Part shown: positions 6,272 through 13,145 of the stretch, piece after piece | Layout of the letters: every line of letters begins with the position of its first letter | Position numbering within the stretch: position 1 is the stretch's first letter | Source: VRUB01 sp046758085 | GTDB lineage: Bacteria; Pseudomonadota; Gammaproteobacteria; Acidiferrobacterales; SPGG2 | Assembly (NCBI GenBank): GCA_046758085.1 | Contig: JBHHZP010000061.1 | Coordinates: 1-19,128 of the forward strand | Reading direction: 5' to 3' | Length of the DNA stretch: 19,128 bases | The notes under the pieces: generated by a model | Told to the model about the DNA's origin: nothing | Database searches by the model: none | The model's input: the letters and a program-made list of their open reading frames with translations, nothing else | Program-made: the position numbers and the translations under genes

Positions 6272-7668
6272 GTTGTTGCCATTGATCGCTCTATGCGCGC
6301 AAACCACAGTCCCAACGTCAGGGCACGCATCACCATGAAGATCATCAGCGACAGCCACAGCCCATGGTTTCCCCATAGTGGTATAAGTTGCCAGGTCGCA
6401 ATGAGAAAAACGAGCAGCGACAACAGCATGCCGTTGCGCATCTCCACCGGCCGCGTCGTACCTATGAAGATGCCGTCGAGCTGGTAACTCCACACCGATA
6501 CAATCGGGGACAGCAGTACCCAGGGGAGATAGCGGACCGCTTCGAGCCGTACGGACTCGATGCCCGTAATTATGCCAATAATAGTGGTGCCCAGCGTCGC
6601 GTAGAGCAGGGCGTAGACCGCGGCCACCACCAGCGCCCACAGGGTCGTAACCCTGACTGCCGCGCGGAAGGCACTTCGATTGCGTGCGCCGTAGGCGCCA
6701 CCGGCGAGTGCCTCGACGGCATGGGCAAAGCCATCGAGGCCGTAGGCCAGGAAGTATTGCAAGTGCATCAGAACGGCGTTGGCCGCGAGCGTAATTTCAC
6801 CGAGCTTGGTTCCCTGAGCGGTGAAGTAAAAAAACGCAAAGATCAGACAAAGCGTGCGCACAAAGATGTTGAAGTTGACGTGCAGCAGTGCTTTTAGCCG
6901 CGGCATGTACAAGATATGGGACCGGTTCCACTCCCCTCCGCTGCGCTGGAGATACCGGCCTACTATCACGAGCCCAAATGCGAGTGCGAGGTATTCACTC
7001 AACAACGAGGCAATGGCGACGCCTTCCACACCCCAACCCAGCGCGAGCACAAATACCAGATCCAGCAGCACATTGGTGGCATTGAGCACAAGTTGTAGCG
7101 CCAATGCTGCACGCGTGTTCTGAATTCCGATCAGGCATCCCAGCACGGCGTAGTTTGCCAACGCCGCCGGGGCGCTCCAGACCCGAATAACGTAATAGCT
7201 GTCAGCCAAGGACTCGAGCGGCGCGCTACCCTCGAACGCCCAGAATGCGAGCACGCCGATGGGACCACGCAACGCGATCACGGCCAGGCCGAAGCCGGCG
7301 GCAAGCAGCAAGGCCCGCGCCAGCGTGGAGCGCACCTCGGTCGGGTCGTCCGCACCATAGGCCTGAGCGACGAAGCCGGTGGTGCCCATGCGCAGGAAGC
7401 CGAAGCCCCAGAAAAGGAAATTAAAAATGATTGCGCCCAGCGCCACGGCCCCGATAAATATGGGATCTGGGAGGTGGCCCACCACTGCGGTATCGACGGC
7501 ACCGACCAGCGGCACCGACATGTTGGACAGAATGATTGGCCCGGCCAGCTTCCACACGCGGCGGTGCCATTGACGAGCCGAAGTGGGGAGTGCGGTTTGA
7601 GACTGTTCCAAGGAAATTTTTTTAGGGGTTATTGTTTTGTTTGATACATATTCAGTAGCAAGTAGCAA
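6268..7668 (-). CDS. MATE family efflux transporter (DinF-like)
   Basis: This inner-membrane multidrug/metabolite exporter has up to 466 residues and about twelve hydrophobic helices, as in the MATE family. The N-terminal half begins WKLAGPIILSNMSVPLVGAVDT, with AVVGHL immediately after; this loop and the later FLRMGTTGFVAQAYGAD are typical of the DinF branch, and the second half repeats the pattern (YGLDGFAHAVEALAGGAYGA). Export driven by Na+ or H+ is the family's known mechanism; the substrate is not deducible. The start is uncertain: the only in-frame candidates near the N terminus are TTG codons at 7668 and 7611, neither with a clear ribosome binding site, and the first lies inside a heptad repeat. 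It follows the HAD gene on the same strand and could export a product of that cluster. Confidence 0.9.
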   Translation of the reverse strand: MLLATEYVSNKTITPKKISLEQSQTALPTSARQWHRRVWKLAGPIILSNMSVPLVGAVDTAVVGHLPDPIFIGAVALGAIIFNFLFWGFGFLRMGTTGFVAQAYGADDPTEVRSTLARALLLAAGFGLAVIALRGPIGVLAFWAFEGSAPLESLADSYYVIRVWSAPAALANYAVLGCLIGIQNTRAALALQLVLNATNVLLDLVFVLALGWGVEGVAIASLLSEYLALAFGLVIVGRYLQRSGGEWNRSHILYMPRLKALLHVNFNIFVRTLCLIFAFFYFTAQGTKLGEITLAANAVLMHLQYFLAYGLDGFAHAVEALAGGAYGARNRSAFRAAVRVTTLWALVVAAVYALLYATLGTTIIGIITGIESVRLEAVRYLPWVLLSPIVSVWSYQLDGIFIGTTRPVEMRNGMLLSLLVFLIATWQLIPLWGNHGLWLSLMIFMVMRALTLGLWFARIERSMATT

Positions 7669-7758
7669 GTTTCAAGTAACAAGGAGCAAGCGGAAAGTTT
7701 CGAGTGGAAAGATCCAAAACCAGAACTTGCTACTTCGAGCTTGATACTTGCAACTTGT
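7654..7758. repeat. degenerate 7-bp tandem repeat with inverted halves
   Basis: From 7654 the sequence reads in heptamers: AGTAGCA, AGTAGCA, AGTTTCA, AGTAACA, AGGAGCA, AGCGGAA, AGTTTCG, AGTGGAA. After a short middle it continues in the opposite sense as AACTTGC, TACTTCG, AGCTTGA, TACTTGC, AACTTGT to 7758. The two halves are roughly complementary and could form a long imperfect hairpin. The repeat covers the proposed TTG start of the MATE gene and the last ten codons of the HAD gene. It resembles the short tandemly repeated repetitive (STRR) heptamers described in cyanobacteria, in form only. Confidence 0.65.
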
Positions 7759-8464
7759 TTTTATGGTTACTTACAAACTCGGCCAGGCTCGCGACCTCGA
7801 AATCCGGCTGGACATTCTCCGTCACGACCGCTGTGGCCCCGGAACCTGTCTTGTGTTTGCGCCGATTGATCCACATCGTGGTGAGTCCAGCGGCCATGGC
7901 CGGCACTATGTCGTGATACAGGCTTTGCGCTGTGTGCAGGATCTTTCCCTTGGACACACCCATTTGCGCGAGCTGATTTATCATATACTCGAAATTTCTT
8001 GGATCCGGTTTGTAGGCTCCTACATCCTGCGCCGTGATGATCCTGTCGAACTTGACCTCGAGCCTTTCATTGCTCCGCGCGAACGAGTCGCGATCGACAT
8101 TCGAGATAATGACGAGCTTGTAATGTTTTTTCAGATATTGCAGGGATGCGGCACTGTCGTTGAACGCCGGCCAGCGCTCAATGGACTTGCCGAACGCGAT
8201 CGCGCTTTGCTCATTCGCGGGAATTCCCCAATGTAACGCGAGTTCCCGATAGATGGAGGCCAGAATGTCGGGGTAAAGCTTTTCCGGCATCGCGGCCTGG
8301 TGTTTCGGTTCGAGCGCGGCGAATGTTTCCAGCAACTCTTCGTCGCTGAGCGCAAGGCCATGTTGGTCCGTCCAGGGCCGGAGCTCGTCGACGATTCGGC
8401 GCTCCCAGTCAATTAACGTCCCATAGCAATCAAAGGTCAATGCCTCGAAATCTTGGAGTTTCAC
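7730..8464 (-). CDS. HAD-family hydrolase, type II haloacid dehalogenase-like
   Basis: This is a 244-residue cytosolic HAD hydrolase. Motif I is FDCYGTLIDWE with nucleophile Asp12, motif II is IISNVDRD (Ser121, Asn122), motif III lysine is Lys152 in YKPDPRNFEY, and the last acidic motif is AQSLYHD (Asp185). The Tyr two residues after the nucleophile, where phosphatases have Asp, fits the L-2-haloacid dehalogenase branch, but many such proteins act on other substrates. The GTG at 8464 has an AAGGA about 8 bases upstream and begins right at the domain; the longer frame to 8521 adds unlikely sequence. The C-terminal tail (KLQVSSSK) is encoded by a heptad repeat. It follows the Nudix gene by 106 bases on the same strand. 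Confidence 0.88.
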   Translation of the reverse strand: MKLQDFEALTFDCYGTLIDWERRIVDELRPWTDQHGLALSDEELLETFAALEPKHQAAMPEKLYPDILASIYRELALHWGIPANEQSAIAFGKSIERWPAFNDSAASLQYLKKHYKLVIISNVDRDSFARSNERLEVKFDRIITAQDVGAYKPDPRNFEYMINQLAQMGVSKGKILHTAQSLYHDIVPAMAAGLTTMWINRRKHKTGSGATAVVTENVQPDFEVASLAEFVSNHKNKLQVSSSK

Positions 8465-8570
8465 GCTAATATCCTTTTTTCGATAGATAAGCCTGGCTGC
8501 AAATCCTGAACGTCGGCTCAATGCCTGTTAGTGCATGCGCCGACAGGTGAACTTTGAATGTCCGGCCGCA

Positions 8571-9413
8571 TTACTGGCGCAGGCCCGAGACGATTTCCAC
8601 GTAGTCCGGTTCTTCGGGAGTAAGGTAACCACGACGGACCAGGAAATCGATAATGACCAGATTGCAGTTGAATTTGAACTCGGTGGTGTTGGCCACGATG
8701 TCCATTACGCGGTCGATGGGCCAGAGGTGGAACGCCTCGACCTCGCCGTCCACCGCCCGGGGCTCGAAGTCCGGTGGCAGCTCGAGATCGCACACGAACT
8801 GCACATCGGGCTTGAGGCCCTCCCGTACCTCCTTGCAGTAGGAGATGGCACTGGTAAACGTGGCCCTTGCCGCGATCTCGGCAGGGATGCCCGCCTCCTC
8901 GCCACACTCCTTAATAAGGTTGTCGCGCAACGATATGCCTATAGGGAGCCCGCCGGCCACCATATTGTCGAGCATGCCCGGAAAAGTCGGTTTATCGCGG
9001 GCTCGCCGCGCGATCCACATCTTTGTGTCGTTACCGTCCCGGATGAATCCGTTCATATGCACGCCGTACGCGCGGATACCCAACGACGGGAACGCCGCGC
9101 GCTCCATCTGCAAAAGCGGTGGCATCCCGAACGAGGTTGCGACCGGATACGGCTCGTTCCGCCACGCCGGGATGACACCACTATCACGCAGCTCCTCGAG
9201 TACGGGCCTTACAGCGGCCGAGCGTGCTTCGAAGGAATCAAAGCGCGGGCTCAGGGCTACGGCTTTTTCCTCGACTTCAAATACGCCGGGATATTGTGCG
9301 AGCCGCGTGGCCATGGCGTGCTGAACCCAGCCGACCCTGTGTCCCGCTACATAGAGGGGCCAAAATTTAGCGAGGTCGTGGTGATTACACTCGCGGATTC
9401 GGTCAAGAAAGCT
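8571..9413 (-). CDS. DUF4743/Nudix hydrolase (YJR142W/Tnr3-like)
   Basis: This is a 280-residue Nudix-superfamily protein with the N-terminal DUF4743 region (residues 1-120, starting MSFLDRIRECNHHDL) followed by a Nudix domain. The Nudix box is at about 155-177: GGLPIGISLRDNLIKE then CGEEAGI, keeping Glu170, Glu173 and Glu174 for metal binding. Compared with the general consensus the first Glu is Ile and the Arg of RE is Lys. Fungal relatives hydrolyse damaged thiamine diphosphates such as oxy- and oxothiamine diphosphate, so a house-cleaning pyrophosphatase is plausible (inference by family). The start at 9413 is preferred because the 27 extra codons from 9494 come from the end of the upstream gene and a tandem repeat; no good ribosome binding site is visible for either. 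Confidence 0.85.
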   Translation of the reverse strand, partial: SFLDRIRECNHHDLAKFWPLYVAGHRVGWVQHAMATRLAQYPGVFEVEEKAVALSPRFDSFEARSAAVRPVLEELRDSGVIPAWRNEPYPVATSFGMPPLLQMERAAFPSLGIRAYGVHMNGFIRDGNDTKMWIARRARDKPTFPGMLDNMVAGGLPIGISLRDNLIKECGEEAGIPAEIAARATFTSAISYCKEVREGLKPDVQFVCDLELPPDFEPRAVDGEVEAFHLWPIDRVMDIVANTTEFKFNCNLVIIDFLVRRGYLTPEEPDYVEIVSGLRQ

Positions 9414-9420
9414 CATGGGT

Positions 9421-9455
9421 CCGTGATCCGTGATCCGTGATTCGTGAGCCGTAAC
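9421..9455. repeat. 7-bp tandem repeat (CCGTGAT)
   Basis: Five heptamers in a row: CCGTGAT three times, then TCGTGAG and CCGTAAC. It fills the space between the SHMT-like stop (9467) and the Nudix start (9413) on the minus strand. On that strand it reads as repeated ATCACGG and would add ESRITDHG-like residues if translated from the upstream ATG. Confidence 0.75.
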
Positions 9456-9466
9456 CAGTCCACCAC

Positions 9467-10747
9467 TTACGGGTAGATCGGAAAGCGACGACATAGCTCG
9501 TTCACCCGTGCGCGGATAGTCCGCTCGAGCCTCTCGTTGGCTTCCGGGTTCGCGGCGAGCCCGTCAAGCACATCGGCGATCCAGGCGCCGACCTGACGGA
9601 ACTCGCTAGCCCCGAACCCCCTTGTGGTGCCGGCCGCCGCCGAAAGGCGCAGGCCCGAGGTGACGGTGGGCGGCTGTGGGTCGCCGGGGATTGTATTTTT
9701 GTTGCACGGCAGGCCTGCTGCCTCCAGGCTTGCCGACGCCGCTTTGCCCGTCAGGCCGCTGGAGCGCAAGTCAACGAGCATCAGTGCCGTGTCGGTTCCG
9801 CCCGCGACCAGCTTGTAGCTGCGTTCAGTCAACGTGGCTGCAAGCACACGTGCATTGTCCACGACGTGACGAGCGTACTCGCGGAACTCCGGTCGCAATG
9901 CCTCATGCAGGCAAACGGCTTTGGCCGCTATCGCGTGTAACATCGGGCTCCCCTGAAGACCGGGGAACAGTGCGGAATCGACCTTTTTTCCGAGCTTCTG
10001 GTCGTTGGCGAGAATTATCCCGCCGCGTGCGCCTCGCAGGCTTTTGTAGGTCGTGGTTGTGACAACATGCGCATGGGGCACGGGGTTCGGATGCACGCCG
10101 GCGGCGACAAGCCCCGCGAAATGCGCCATGTCGACCAATAAGAGCGCACCCGTGCGGTCGGCGATCTGCCGAAAGCGTGCAAAGTCGATAAACCGGGGAT
10201 AGGCTGACCCGCCGGCGATGATAAGGCTGGGCCGATGCGCGACGGCCAATGCCTCCACAGTGTCATAGTCGATCAGTCCCGAGCTTTCGGATACGCCATA
10301 TTGCGCGACGTCGAACCACTTACCGGAGAGGTTGGGCGCGGCGCCGTGGCTCAGGTGCCCTCCGGCCGCGAGCGCCATGCTGAGAATCTTGTCGCCCGGT
10401 CGCAGAAAAGCGAGAAAGACCACCTGGTTAGCCTGGCTGCCCGAATGCGGTTGCACGTTTGCATAAGTGCAGCCAAAAAGCTCCTTGGCCCGCTCGATTG
10501 CGAGGCCCTCGAGCGCATCGGCGAACTCGGCGCCTCCATGATAGCGTCGCCCGATGTAGCCTTCGACCGTCTTGTTAGTAAGAATCGAGCCTTGCGCTTC
10601 GAGCACGGCGCGACTGACCAGGTTCTCCGATGCAATCAGCTCGATCTGATCTTGCTGGCGGTGCAGCTCGCCGGCAACGGCCTGCGCCACTTGCGGGTCA
10701 GCATTGCCAAGAGAGGCCGAGAAGTAACCGGGATGCGGCCCTTTCAT
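9467..10747 (-). CDS. serine hydroxymethyltransferase-like PLP enzyme
   Basis: This 426-residue fold-type I PLP enzyme is of SHMT type, which interconverts serine and glycine with tetrahydrofolate and can cleave beta-hydroxy amino acids. It keeps SENL near 40, Glu62, Tyr69, the loop NVQPHSGSQAN, GGHLSHG near 129-135, SAYPR (Ser181), DMAH (Asp206, His209), the PLP lysine Lys235, NKNTIPGDP and the substrate-carboxylate arginine in TSGLR. It departs from housekeeping GlyA at active-site positions: RYHGG instead of RYYGG (His70), TTTTYKS instead of TTTTHK (Tyr234), and SAAAGTTRG instead of the usual GTPA-TTRG. The ATG overlaps the dioxygenase stop (ATGA), with GGGAG about 7 bases upstream, so translation is probably coupled. 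It may be a specialised SHMT or aldolase rather than the cell's main GlyA. Confidence 0.9.
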   Translation of the reverse strand: MKGPHPGYFSASLGNADPQVAQAVAGELHRQQDQIELIASENLVSRAVLEAQGSILTNKTVEGYIGRRYHGGAEFADALEGLAIERAKELFGCTYANVQPHSGSQANQVVFLAFLRPGDKILSMALAAGGHLSHGAAPNLSGKWFDVAQYGVSESSGLIDYDTVEALAVAHRPSLIIAGGSAYPRFIDFARFRQIADRTGALLLVDMAHFAGLVAAGVHPNPVPHAHVVTTTTYKSLRGARGGIILANDQKLGKKVDSALFPGLQGSPMLHAIAAKAVCLHEALRPEFREYARHVVDNARVLAATLTERSYKLVAGGTDTALMLVDLRSSGLTGKAASASLEAAGLPCNKNTIPGDPQPPTVTSGLRLSAAAGTTRGFGASEFRQVGAWIADVLDGLAANPEANERLERTIRARVNELCRRFPIYP

Positions 10748-11529
10748 GCCACCGCTCCCGCGAGCAAACAGTCGTCGGCGAGCGGCGCTACCGGCGTGAG
10801 GTCACGATGGTGTTGGTAGTCCGGTCGCTTGTGACGGGTAAGTGCATTGGAGGTCGGGTTGACGATAAGCGAAAAAATCCAACGTGGCCACGGTGACATG
10901 TTAATCGATGAACCATGCACCAGGCAGTCTCCAAAGATGAGCACCGTGCCTGGCGGCCCCTTAGCCGACACCAGTCCTCCGTCGTCTACCAGAGTCGTGA
11001 CGGTGTCATTGTCCACCGTCCACAGCGGATAACTGGTGGTTACCAGGTCGAGACTTGTGGGTACGGGTCCATGCTTGTGAGAGCCGCGGATGAACACCAA
11101 GGGACCGTTAAACTCATTGACCTCGTCAAGGACCACGTGCAGGTTCAGGGCCAACGGTTTGGGCACGCCATCTTCACCATGATGGGTGGCGAAGTCGTAG
11201 TGCCACTGCCATACCTCGCCTGAGAAGGCCTCCTTAGCGTTCACCTTGACCTGTTGGACGTAGACGTCCTCGCGAAGAATCTGCAAGGCCGGTTCGAGCA
11301 ATCGCGGATGGCGTACCAGACGGGCAAACACCTCGTTGCGCAGATGCAACGCCATGGCGGTACGCACGAGATCGCTGTCTTTCTCGCGGAAGTTCTCCGG
11401 GCATCGCTCGGCGAACAGCGCCGGTAACTGGGCACGCAGTAGATTCACTTCCTCCGGTGAGAAGAGCCCAGGCAGGACTAGAAAGCCGTCCTCCTCGAAC
11501 CGTTGGAGCTGCCGGTCGCTGAGCCTCAA
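10744..11529 (-). CDS. phytanoyl-CoA/EctD-like Fe(II)/2-oxoglutarate dioxygenase
   Basis: This is a 261-residue non-heme iron dioxygenase of the PhyH family. The facial triad is visible as His110-Tyr-Asp112 and His205 (FGDCLVHGSS), with Arg216 eleven residues later as the probable 2-oxoglutarate anchor. The stretch WHYDFATHHGEDGVP, followed after about a dozen residues by NEFNGPLVFIRGSH, is close to ectoine hydroxylase EctD. However, positions near the EctD pocket seem changed: Lys95, Trp107 and His116 stand where, from memory, EctD has Arg, Phe and Trp. No ectABC genes are nearby. A hydroxylase of another amino acid or small metabolite is therefore likely. The start is TTG at 11529, supported by AGGAG at 11538-11542. 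The stop overlaps the SHMT-like start by four bases. Confidence 0.87.
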   Translation of the reverse strand: MRLSDRQLQRFEEDGFLVLPGLFSPEEVNLLRAQLPALFAERCPENFREKDSDLVRTAMALHLRNEVFARLVRHPRLLEPALQILREDVYVQQVKVNAKEAFSGEVWQWHYDFATHHGEDGVPKPLALNLHVVLDEVNEFNGPLVFIRGSHKHGPVPTSLDLVTTSYPLWTVDNDTVTTLVDDGGLVSAKGPPGTVLIFGDCLVHGSSINMSPWPRWIFSLIVNPTSNALTRHKRPDYQHHRDLTPVAPLADDCLLAGAVA

Positions 11530-11537
11530 AACCTTGT

Positions 11538-11542
11538 CTCCT
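11538..11542 (-). promoter_or_regulatory. ribosome binding site that sets the TTG start of the dioxygenase
   Basis: On the minus strand AGGAG lies 8 bases before the TTG at 11529 and inside the 22-base gap after the RidA stop. It makes TTG the best start and shows the two genes are read as one unit. Confidence 0.7.
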
Positions 11543-11551
11543 GAAAATTCG

Positions 11552-11962
11552 CTAGGACCTGCGTGCTATCAGGTCGATCTCGACGCGACCGCCGCCAGCG
11601 AGTGCAGTAACACCGATGCAAGTACGTGCCGGTCGTCTCTCTTCGGGGAAGTAACCGGCGTAGACCCGATTCATCGTGTCATAGTCTTCGGTGAAGTGCG
11701 TGAGAAAAACGCGCATCGAGACGACATTTTCGAATCCCGCGCCAACGCCTTGCAGCACCGTATGCAGGTTCTGCATCACCTTGTGGGTCTGCGCCTCCGC
11801 GCCTTCGGGTATCTTCGCCGGATCGCACTCGACGTCGGTCGCGAGCTGGCCAGTCACGAACAGCCAACCGTCGACCTCAACCACGTGGCTGTAAGGGGCG
11901 ACCGGCTGCGGCGCAGCACTGATCATATGAAAGATCGGTAGAGTCATATTGTTCCAGTTCAT
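11552..11962 (-). CDS. RidA family (YjgF/YER057c/UK114) imine/enamine deaminase
   Basis: This protein has up to 136 residues, and RidA proteins usually form cytosolic trimers that hydrolyse reactive enamines and imines made by PLP enzymes, such as 2-aminoacrylate. The fold is recognisable from PYSHVVEVDGWLFVTGQLATD, the helix region VMQNLHTVLQGVGAGFENVV and the C-terminal PARTCIGVTALAGGGRVEIDLIA. Arg113 in this last block is the residue that binds the substrate carboxylate in active RidA, and Glu129 is also kept, so activity is likely. The start is not settled: ATG at 11962 or ATG at 11947 (131 residues), neither with a strong ribosome binding site. It heads a tight unit with a dioxygenase and a PLP enzyme, which fits a role in clearing an imine formed there. 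Confidence 0.9.
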   Translation of the reverse strand: MNWNNMTLPIFHMISAAPQPVAPYSHVVEVDGWLFVTGQLATDVECDPAKIPEGAEAQTHKVMQNLHTVLQGVGAGFENVVSMRVFLTHFTEDYDTMNRVYAGYFPEERRPARTCIGVTALAGGGRVEIDLIARRS

Positions 11963-12050
11963 GCACGGCGCATGGTTAGCTCGCCAGTATTAACGCGCGG
12001 CTCCAAACTTTGCCCTGTTTCGCCTGCGCCTCGGTGCCTCCCGACGCCTA

Positions 12051-12077
12051 CACCCTCCCCCTCAATGGGGGAGGGTG
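12051..12077. terminator. 11-bp GC-rich hairpin after the tandem stress-protein gene
   Basis: CACCCTCCCCC (12051-12061) pairs perfectly with GGGGGAGGGTG (12067-12077) around the loop TCAAT. It lies 10 bases beyond the stop of the minus-strand stress-protein gene. There is no T-run. Similar CCCTCCCCC...GGGGGAGGG hairpins are common as dispersed intergenic elements in proteobacteria, so it may be a repeat element, a 3'-end stabiliser or both. Confidence 0.5.
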
Positions 12078-12086
12078 GGGAGAGGG

Positions 12087-12938
12087 TTAATGCGCCATGA
12101 AAACCGGCAGATCTGCAGCCGACAAGATGTGTTGAGTCGTGCCACCGAAAATCAGTTGCCGCAGCCTGCTGTGCGTGTAAGCGCCCTTGAGCAGGAGGTC
12201 TGCACCCAACGCAGCCGTTTCCTCCAATAGGGCCTCGCCGGGTGTTCTGCCGTTTGGCTGGACCAGCCTGGCTTGCGCGTTGACGCCGTTACGAACAAGA
12301 TGATTGGCGATCTGCTCACCGGTTGGGCCCGGGACCGTGCCGCCCTCCACAGTGACGACGACAACCTTCTTCGCGTCCGTCAAGAAGGGCATGCCCAACC
12401 CGATCGTGCGCGCCGTTTCCGTGCTGCCGTTCCAGGCGACCACGACCGTTTCGCCGAGCTTTTGCGGCGGCTTGGGTGCCGCCACCATGACAGGTCGTCC
12501 ACTTTCAAACAGCGCTGCTTCGCACATCGCGTTTCGATCGACGGAAGACTGCTCCGTGGCGCATCCGATGACAATGAGATCAAATATCCTGCCGTAGTCA
12601 CCGACGATCTGCGCTTCCAGGCCCTCTACCTCGCGCCACCCGGATGACGGTTCGCTTGTGCTGTACGTGACGTCTTTGAGCGGCACGTTTTTCTCATTCA
12701 TGAATTCCGTGAATTGCCGATGGGCGTTTTCCGCCTGACGGCGCCCGTCTTCCGCAAGCTGTGCCAAGTACTCACCAGGTATGGTAATCCCTTCCCCCGC
12801 GATAATCGGCGGCGGTTGTCGCACAAATAACCCCTCGATATAGCTACCGAAGTGCCTGGCTATCCGGTACGCCAGCTCAAGGGTGCTGCGGGCGGCTTCG
12901 CCGCCTTGAAACGGCAGGAGTATCGTTCTCATCGCCAT
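12087..12938 (-). CDS. tandem-domain universal stress protein
   Basis: This is a 283-residue cytoplasmic protein made of two UspA domains. Domain 1 starts MRTILLPFQGGEAARSTLEL and ends near GRPVMVAAPKPP; domain 2 begins ETVVVAWNGSTETARTIG and ends GAYTHSRLRQLIFGGTTQHI then LSAADLPVFMAH. This last block, with S/T and G where ATP phosphates bind in other tandem Usps, is typical of the two-domain type, so nucleotide binding is possible. The ATG at 12938 is chosen because GGTGG sits about 5 bases upstream; another ATG two codons later is nearly as good. It is divergent from the EamA transporter gene. A TACAAT -10-like element (12975-12980 on this strand) and a palindrome at 12984-12993 lie upstream. 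Confidence 0.9.
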   Translation of the reverse strand: MAMRTILLPFQGGEAARSTLELAYRIARHFGSYIEGLFVRQPPPIIAGEGITIPGEYLAQLAEDGRRQAENAHRQFTEFMNEKNVPLKDVTYSTSEPSSGWREVEGLEAQIVGDYGRIFDLIVIGCATEQSSVDRNAMCEAALFESGRPVMVAAPKPPQKLGETVVVAWNGSTETARTIGLGMPFLTDAKKVVVVTVEGGTVPGPTGEQIANHLVRNGVNAQARLVQPNGRTPGEALLEETAALGADLLLKGAYTHSRLRQLIFGGTTQHILSAADLPVFMAH

Positions 12939-12983
12939 TGGACCCACCAATCACTTTTCCAGTTCAACCTCCGAATTGTACTA

Positions 12984-12993
12984 GGTTCGAACC
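12984..12993. promoter_or_regulatory. 10-bp palindrome in the divergent stress-protein/transporter promoter region
   Basis: GGTTCGAACC is a perfect 10-bp palindrome about 50 bases upstream of the stress-protein start and immediately upstream of a TACAAT -10-like hexamer read on the minus strand. The place suits an operator. No matching -35 at normal spacing was found. The rest of the 207-base intergenic region (12939-13145) shows nothing clear. Confidence 0.25.
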
Positions 12994-13145
12994 GAGTCCA
13001 CTATTGTCATGACCAGTCTGAAGGCGCCCTGCACATCGTGATCCCGCGGGGCAACATAGGCTGCAGAACGATCAAGCATGCGCATCAGCGCTAGAAACCT
13101 TATCATTCAATAAAACGAATACGTCCAGCTTATTAGGGTCGATCT

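Noticed and set aside
7654..7758. Reading the heptad repeat as a CRISPR array
   Set aside because: Units are 7 bp, contiguous and degenerate, with no spacers and no cas genes.
8535..9440. 301-codon + strand open frame opposite the Nudix gene
   Set aside because: The minus-strand frame encodes a recognisable DUF4743/Nudix protein; the opposite frame has no family features.
10744..11529. Calling the dioxygenase EctD (ectoine hydroxylase)
   Set aside because: No ectoine synthesis genes are present and apparent pocket residues differ; kept as EctD-like.
12984..12993. GGTTCGAACC, which looks like a tRNA T-loop
   Set aside because: No D-arm, anticodon arm or acceptor stem can be placed around it; treated as a palindromic site only.
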